A DNA stretch of 17,821 nt, from contig CAMPJV010000015.1 in the NCBI GenBank assembly GCA_946886975.1, forward strand, positions 1-17,821, given 5' to 3'. Positions 14,293-17,821 of the stretch are shown here, in pieces (the first letter of the stretch is position 1; the number at the start of each line of letters is the position of its first letter). The position numbers were made by a program, and so were the translations under genes. This DNA comes from an uncultured Taibaiella sp. Lineage in GTDB: Bacteria; Bacteroidota; Bacteroidia; Chitinophagales; Chitinophagaceae. The notes beneath the pieces are model-generated. The model worked only from the letters and a program-made list of their open reading frames with translations. It was not told where the DNA came from and made no database searches.

Positions 14293-16896
14293 ATGAAAAA
14301 ACTGCTTTTACTTATTGTTTCTGCAAGCGTTTATACCGTAGCACATGCCCAACCATGGATGGAAAACTTACATGAGCCGCAGAAGCTGGATGATATAATC
14401 GCCGCCTATAAGGCGAAGAGTTCACGAATTCATCAAGAAGACGAGGGGAAATCATCTGCAGAGCCCAAGGAGGGGAAGGACTATCACCTGGGACGTTGGG
14501 CCTGGTATTGGCGGAATCACCTGGATGAAAACGGTTACCTTGTTTCGCCAAAAGTTACATTTCTTGAGTGGAAGGACTATAAGGCAAAAAAACAAATTAG
14601 GAATGCCCGGGCCAAAACAACAGATCAATCTCAGTGGACTTTTAAAGGCCCAAACCAAACTTTTGGTGGTAACAAAGGGATCGGGCGGGTAAACGTTATT
14701 GAGTTTCATCCTACAGACTCCAATACATTTATTATCGGAACCGCTGGCGGAGGAGCCTGGCGAACAACAAACAGCGGAGTGCAATGGACAAACCTGTACG
14801 ATAATTTGCCGGTCTTAGGTGTCTCTGACGTTGATTACAATCCCCTCAACCCTAACACGATCTATCTATGCACTGGCGACAGAGATGCAGGTGACACCTA
14901 TAGTGTTGGTGTATTGAAATCTACTGACGGGGGCGCTACCTGGGATACCACAGGTATGCAGTTTGGTGCGGCCTCAATGATATTGACTAACACTTTAGTC
15001 ATCAATCCTCTCGACACAAATTCTCTAACACTTGCAACAAGCAGTGGTATGTTCAAATCTTATGACGGAGGAAGCTCGTGGCAATCAGTTGCTGGAGGTC
15101 ATTTTAAACAAGTTATCTATAACCCTGCGGATACAAGCATTTTGTACGGCGCTACGTACGTCAACGGAAGTTCTCAGATATTCAGATCAGCAGATGGAGG
15201 ACTCACCTGGACTGCGGTTACCAATCTCAATGATTCAAGGAGGATTGTCTTAGCAGTAACTCCTGCAGACCCTGCAGTAGTTAAAGCGGTGGTTGCTAAT
15301 ATGAATGCCGGTCTCCGGGGTATATACAGCTCAAGTGACACAGGACAGACCTTTACACATCTTTTTGGGAGCACGGCTGATTGTTCAACGAATCTTCTGA
15401 ATGGAGCAACCAATCCAGGATCCAACTCATGCACAGGCCAGGGATGGTATGATATAAGCATTGCTGTGAGTCCTCTTGATGCGAACAGGGTAGTTATTGG
15501 AGGTATCAATACCTGGCAATCGATAGATGGTGGCACCACCTGGACTATCATCAATGAAGCCTACGGGGGAGCACCCGGGATAGCAGACGTACACGCTGAC
15601 AAACATTATCATGCTTTTCACCCTCTAAGTCCAACTGCTCTTTTTGAATGTAACGACGGGGGGATTTTTAAAAGTTCTAATGATAATATCCTTTGGTCAG
15701 ATCTCTCCAGCGGACTTGAAATAACTCAGTTCTACCGACTGGCAACCGCAGACGTAGCTCCGTTTGTTATTGGAGGCGCCCAGGACAATGGTAGCAAGCG
15801 GATGTATTTTACAAACACTTCCAGTCCCCTGACTGGCGGCGACGGAATGGATTGCCTGATTGACTTCACAAATAGCTCTACGTTCTATACATCCAGCCAA
15901 TATGGGAATATTAGCAGAACAACTAATAATGGATCAACTTTTGGAAATATTAGCAACAACATTCCCGGGGATCCAACCGGAGATTGGATAACCCCTATGT
16001 TACTACACCCGAACGATGCCTCTACAATTTTTGCAGGGTATTCACGTTTGTATATGTCAAACACGAAGGGCACGAGCTGGACGGATATCTCACCTAGCTT
16101 TTCAACAGCAGGCCCCCTGATCAGACGAATAGCTATGACTGCGGAAGACGATAATCTTATTTACATCCTGAGTGGCGACAAGACACTTAGATACACCTTA
16201 GATCAAGGAACAGCCTGGAGTCTCGTACCTTCTTCTGGATTTAGCGGTAGAATGTCGGACATAAAGATAGACCCGAAAGATAGAAACCATATCTGGGTGA
16301 CATATAGTGGCTATACTGGTACCCGCGTAGCTGACTATCGCGTTGGGCAAGGTTGGACGAATAGAAATGATTCCCTTCCTAATGTTCCTTTACAGTGCAT
16401 CGTCATCGATTCTTCAAATGGTACGGTGTATGTTGGAACAGATGTCGGGGTTTTCTATCGTGATCACACTATGAGCACGTGGGAAGAATATAACAACGGG
16501 CTACCAACTGTGGAAGTTACAGATCTGGAGATCAATTATGCAACCAATGAAATATGGGCTTCAACTTATGGACGCGGAATGTGGAAATCGCCCCGTCATA
16601 TCGCCGTTCCTAACGGAATTAGCAATGTGCCATATGCCCTTGATGTTATTACAATTGCGCCAAACCCTAATAATGGCAATTTCATGATTAAGACGACAAA
16701 TAAGTCGCTCATGGGTCAAAATACCACAGTGCGGGTACTAAGCTATACCGGCGCATCGGTTATGCAAATTGAGGAGCAATTTGACAACGACGGAAGTCTC
16801 TCTCTGAAACTTGGTAATCTTGCCAGAGGCACCTATATCGTGGAGGTGAATAAACATGGAATGGTGTACGCAAGAAATAAGATGGTCGTATTGTAG
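14293..16896 (+). CDS. T9SS-exported Asp-box (sortilin/VPS10-like) propeller protein with type A sorting domain
   Basis: The 867-residue product has a signal peptide (1-19, AHA before Q20) and many Asp-box (BNR) motifs of the form S-x-D-x-G-x-[ST]-W: at about 210 (STDGGATW), 256, 299, 348, 410, 544 (degenerate), 589 and 635. These sit between propeller strands, as in VPS10/sortilin and GH74-like proteins. No catalytic residues of a glycosidase could be confirmed, so I do not call an enzyme. The C-terminal 85 residues (IAPNPNNGNF, RVLSYTG, LARGTYIVEV) form a type A T9SS sorting domain, so it is exported and probably attached to the outer surface. Start is the ATG 9 bp after the lipoprotein stop. 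It is followed by a long terminator. Confidence 0.92.
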   Translation: MKKLLLLIVSASVYTVAHAQPWMENLHEPQKLDDIIAAYKAKSSRIHQEDEGKSSAEPKEGKDYHLGRWAWYWRNHLDENGYLVSPKVTFLEWKDYKAKKQIRNARAKTTDQSQWTFKGPNQTFGGNKGIGRVNVIEFHPTDSNTFIIGTAGGGAWRTTNSGVQWTNLYDNLPVLGVSDVDYNPLNPNTIYLCTGDRDAGDTYSVGVLKSTDGGATWDTTGMQFGAASMILTNTLVINPLDTNSLTLATSSGMFKSYDGGSSWQSVAGGHFKQVIYNPADTSILYGATYVNGSSQIFRSADGGLTWTAVTNLNDSRRIVLAVTPADPAVVKAVVANMNAGLRGIYSSSDTGQTFTHLFGSTADCSTNLLNGATNPGSNSCTGQGWYDISIAVSPLDANRVVIGGINTWQSIDGGTTWTIINEAYGGAPGIADVHADKHYHAFHPLSPTALFECNDGGIFKSSNDNILWSDLSSGLEITQFYRLATADVAPFVIGGAQDNGSKRMYFTNTSSPLTGGDGMDCLIDFTNSSTFYTSSQYGNISRTTNNGSTFGNISNNIPGDPTGDWITPMLLHPNDASTIFAGYSRLYMSNTKGTSWTDISPSFSTAGPLIRRIAMTAEDDNLIYILSGDKTLRYTLDQGTAWSLVPSSGFSGRMSDIKIDPKDRNHIWVTYSGYTGTRVADYRVGQGWTNRNDSLPNVPLQCIVIDSSNGTVYVGTDVGVFYRDHTMSTWEEYNNGLPTVEVTDLEINYATNEIWASTYGRGMWKSPRHIAVPNGISNVPYALDVITIAPNPNNGNFMIKTTNKSLMGQNTTVRVLSYTGASVMQIEEQFDNDGSLSLKLGNLARGTYIVEVNKHGMVYARNKMVVL

Positions 16897-16917
16897 ACCA
16901 AGAAAACTTACTTATTC

Positions 16918-16955
16918 AAAATAATAAATCCGGCACTGGCCGGATTTATTATTTT
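16918..16955. terminator. Bidirectional terminator between convergent genes
   Basis: A 17-pair stem (16918-16934 with 16939-16955) has a GC-rich core CCGGC/GCCGG, an ACTG loop and AT-rich ends that supply a T-tract in both directions (TTTATTATTTT on each strand). It lies 22 nt past the T9SS cargo gene and 9 nt past recN on the other strand, and can end both transcripts. Confidence 0.9.
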
Positions 16956-16963
16956 ATGGCTTT

Positions 16964-17821
16964 TCAGAGCGTCACCAATTCTTTAGCGTGCTGAAGAGCC
17001 GCCTTTCCCGGCTTTTCTCCACCAATCATCTGTGCGATGGCTAGTACTCGTTCTTCCTGATCCAACACTCTTACCCTAGTGCTAATTCGCTTGTCGCCAT
17101 CAGATTGCTTATATACGTAAAAGTGGCGTGACCCACGTGCTGCCACTTGCGGCTGATGGGTAATGCAGATGATTTGATGAAGGTTTGCCAGTTCCTGCAA
17201 TAAGCTCCCAACTTGTTTTGCTGCCTCCCCGGAAATGCCGGCATCTACTTCATCAAATATTAACGTTGGGAGATGCATAGCTTTTGCGGTAAGTGAATTG
17301 ATACAAAGCATGATCCGGCTCATTTCTCCACCAGAAGCAGCCCTGTGCACGGGCAGAAACTGACCTGAGTTATTGGCATCCAGCAGGAACTCAACTTTAT
17401 CGACGCCTCTTGGGCCTGGCTCCGAAAGAACATCCATGAGTATATCAAACCGAGCATTTGGCATACCAACAAGGTGAAATAATTGATTTAGTTTTTTGAT
17501 CAGTTCAGGTACTGCCTTTCGTCTCTTGTCGGAGAGTGCTTCCGCGTCTCTAATCAATTCTTTATAGAGATTGTCTTTTGAGAGTGAAAGCTCTGTTATC
17601 TGGTCGTTCAAACTAAGGGTTTCCTGAAGTTCATGCTCAAGCTGATTCTGAAGTCTAAGAAGGTCGCCCGTGGTATTAACTGCATGCTTCTTACAAAGTT
17701 TATAGCCTAAGTCAAGTCTTTCCTGAAGACGATCCATGAGAAGAGGATCAAGATTGACTTTTTGTTCCAAAGTCTCTATCTCAGTTGCTATATCCTTTAG
17801 CTCAGCATGCACAGATGAGAT
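16964..17821 (-). CDS. recN: DNA repair protein RecN, C-terminal part (5' end beyond the window)
   Basis: RecN is an SMC-like ATPase that helps hold broken DNA ends during recombination repair. The reading frame is open to the window edge, so 285 residues are visible of a protein usually near 550; the GTG at 17812 is not the true start. The visible part begins in the central coiled coil (roughly the first 115 residues, with many Leu/Glu/Lys). The second ATPase half follows: signature AASGGEMSR, Walker B LPTLIFDEVDAGISG, and the switch region ICITHQPQVAA. The end (AQMIGGEKPGKAALQHAKELV) is the normal RecN C-terminus, so there is no truncation at this side. It converges on the T9SS cargo gene with a shared terminator 9 nt past its stop. 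Confidence 0.97.
   Translation of the reverse strand: MSSVHAELKDIATEIETLEQKVNLDPLLMDRLQERLDLGYKLCKKHAVNTTGDLLRLQNQLEHELQETLSLNDQITELSLSKDNLYKELIRDAEALSDKRRKAVPELIKKLNQLFHLVGMPNARFDILMDVLSEPGPRGVDKVEFLLDANNSGQFLPVHRAASGGEMSRIMLCINSLTAKAMHLPTLIFDEVDAGISGEAAKQVGSLLQELANLHQIICITHQPQVAARGSRHFYVYKQSDGDKRISTRVRVLDQEERVLAIAQMIGGEKPGKAALQHAKELVTL

Noticed and set aside
14293..16896. Glycoside hydrolase (GH74 or sialidase) call for the Asp-box protein
   Set aside because: Asp-boxes are structural and occur in many non-enzymes; no catalytic residue pattern could be confirmed.

Overview
The window looks like a chromosomal segment of a Bacteroidota bacterium, probably of the Chitinophagales/Cytophagales kind. 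Three things point there: two secreted proteins carrying different type IX secretion (T9SS) C-terminal sorting domains, an S46 dipeptidyl-peptidase, and gene starts that lack Shine-Dalgarno sequences but in places have TAnnTTTG-type -7 boxes. No phage, insertion sequence, CRISPR array, rRNA or tRNA gene was seen.

Layout. (1) 1-2,850, minus strand: thrS then infC, the conserved translation cluster, with a hairpin terminator about 150 nt past infC. (2) 2,851-5,919, minus strand: a BcrA-like ABC ATPase, its ABC-2 permease and a LolA-like periplasmic protein, all overlapping or nearly so, followed by a lipocalin-like lipoprotein gene with a strong terminator. (3) 6,120-7,388, plus strand: a histidine kinase with no response regulator beside it, divergent from the ABC operon. 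It is followed by a 291-bp non-coding stretch holding an 11-bp tandem repeat. (4) 7,633-8,930, minus strand: a peroxide-defence pair, ahpC and ahpD, each with its own terminator. (5) 9,055-11,417, minus strand: a large secreted six-repeat propeller protein with a type B (CHU_C) sorting domain, and a small muconolactone-isomerase-like protein gene just downstream. (6) 11,520-16,955, plus strand: an S46 peptidase of the DPP11 (Asp/Glu-specific) type, a small unknown lipoprotein, and a large Asp-box/sortilin-like propeller with a type A T9SS sorting domain, ended by a long bidirectional terminator. (7) 16,964 to the edge, minus strand: the C-terminal half of recN.

How the genes fit together. thrS-infC and recN are housekeeping genes. 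The envelope genes between them form plausible functional groups. The ABC/LolA-like operon with a divergent sensor kinase could be an envelope-stress or export module. AhpC is likely reduced by the CxxC protein AhpD. The DPP11-type peptidase and the two T9SS cargo proteins suggest protein and peptide use at the cell surface. The most unusual items are the 11-bp tandem repeat, the ABC exporter fused by overlap to a LolA-like gene, and the mycobacterial-style AhpC/AhpD pair.
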